Shown in pieces: positions 4,743-5,228 of a stretch of 5,228 bases of DNA. Origin of the DNA: an uncultured Acetobacteraceae bacterium. GTDB lineage: Bacteria > Pseudomonadota > Alphaproteobacteria > Acetobacterales > Acetobacteraceae. A program made the translations under genes and the position numbers. The DNA is taken from positions 1 to 5,228 of the forward strand of contig CAIMEK010000830.1 in assembly GCA_903839965.1 (NCBI GenBank), written 5' to 3'. Position 1 is the first letter of the stretch, and every line of letters begins with the position of its first letter. The notes beneath the pieces were generated by a model. That model was not told where the DNA came from, ran no database searches, and saw nothing but the letters and a program-made list of their open reading frames with translations.

Positions 4743-5228
4743 TCAACGCTCCATCACTCCGACGAGGTTGAGGAGCGGGGCGAGGCCGCCGAGCGCCGCG
4801 CGGTAGCGGTCCTGTGGAAGTGTGCTTGAGCGGTTGGCCTTGAGGAGGTTGAAGGCGAAGCTGCGGATTCGGGCGAAGATGCCGGGGTTGGATCGGATGC
4901 GCGAGCGATCCTCACCCATGGAGACGTCGCGGCTGTAGTGGGATGTGGTTTCGACGCGCCAGTGAGCGCGGATGGCATCGGCGGCGACGGTGGCGACAAG
5001 CGGTTGGTTGGCGAGATAGTAGGCCGTCTCGGCCGAGTGATGAAAGCCGCCGCTGGCGTCGCAGGTGAAGACGTCGCGCTCGACCCGGATGATGGCCCTG
5101 ACGTGAGCGTCCCAGTCGGTGTCGACAAGTCTGTCACCGGGATCGAAGGCCGTGACGATGCGACGTTCGATGCGATTGCGCCCTTTGCCTTGGTTGCTGG
5201 AGGCATCGAGCGGCGTGGTTGTCGCGCA
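4743..5228 (-). CDS. ISAs1-type transposase, C-terminal part (partial at window edge)
   Basis: The minus strand from 5228 to TGA at 4745-4743 is open for 161 codons with no start in view, because the gene runs off the window. The translation shows GKGRNRIERRIVTAF at the beginning, then IIRVERDVFTC, ETAYYLANQP and AIRAHWRVE. It continues with GEDRSRIRSN and IRSFAFNLLKANR. This order (R-IE-R, RVER, YYLxS/N, HWxxE, EDRSRIR, IRxxAxNLLK) is the C-terminal pattern of ISAs1-family DDE transposases. The HWRVE glutamate (residue ~93 of the fragment) is the likely third catalytic residue. Members are usually about 350-400 residues, so roughly 40% is seen. A different minus-strand frame across the same region is also open, but its Ser/Thr/Pro-rich translation resembles nothing. 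The gene faces the outer IS66 and is not part of it. Whether the N-terminal part is intact is unknown. Confidence 0.82.
   Translation of the reverse strand, partial: CATTTPLDASSNQGKGRNRIERRIVTAFDPGDRLVDTDWDAHVRAIIRVERDVFTCDASGGFHHSAETAYYLANQPLVATVAADAIRAHWRVETTSHYSRDVSMGEDRSRIRSNPGIFARIRSFAFNLLKANRSSTLPQDRYRAALGGLAPLLNLVGVMER

Noticed and set aside
4754..5206. A 150-codon minus-strand frame starting MPPATKAKG
   Set aside because: Its composition is low-complexity Ser/Thr/Pro/Ala without family motifs; the overlapping frame 5228-4743 encodes recognisable transposase motifs.
1..5228. CRISPR array, tRNA, rRNA, or a defence or toxin-antitoxin system
   Set aside because: No regularly spaced repeats, no tRNA- or rRNA-like sequence, and every gene-sized region is accounted for by transposition genes or their passengers.

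Overview
This 5.2-kb window is a pile-up of insertion sequences with no housekeeping gene in view. The high G+C content, with G/C at most third codon positions, and the IS66/IS21/ISAs1 mixture suggest a high-GC proteobacterium. An alphaproteobacterium (rhizobial or acetic-acid-bacteria type) is most likely, judged from the style of the IS66 proteins; this is inference.

Layout from left to right. (1) Positions 1-141 are the left end of an IS21-family element that runs off the window to the left. They hold two copies of its terminal repeat and the first ten codons of istA on the minus strand. (2) The IS21 tip abuts, in mid-gene, the C-terminal part of an IS66 transposase gene (tnpC, 142-762). 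This belongs to the 'outer' IS66 element. (3) Its tnpC overlaps by 4 bp (ATGA) a passenger gene of the pRiA4b ORF-3-like family, starting at 759. (4) That passenger is cut after base 1035 by a second, complete 'inner' IS66 element, 1036-4261 (3226 bp). The inner element has 23-bp imperfect terminal inverted repeats and a perfect 8-bp target duplication (GCTGAAAT at 1028-1035 and 4262-4269). It carries tnpA, tnpB, tnpC and its own passenger, a UPF0149/YecA-like gene that also starts inside the tnpC stop codon. (5) The rest of the disrupted pRiA4b ORF-3-like gene follows (4270-4592), then a probable right end of the outer IS66 near 4618. (6) After about 125 bp of noncoding DNA, the C-terminal 161 codons of an ISAs1-type transposase lie on the minus strand (4743-5228) and run off the right edge.

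How the parts relate: removing the inner element and one target copy restores an unbroken 199-codon passenger gene with the family's central motif intact. The nesting order is therefore clear: the outer IS66 came first, and IS21 and the inner IS66 came later in unknown relative order. The inner IS66 looks complete and possibly still mobile. The outer one is dead, since both its tnpC and its passenger are broken.

The most notable point is that two distinct IS66 elements each carry a different non-transposase gene in the same slot, directly after tnpC with the same ATGA overlap.
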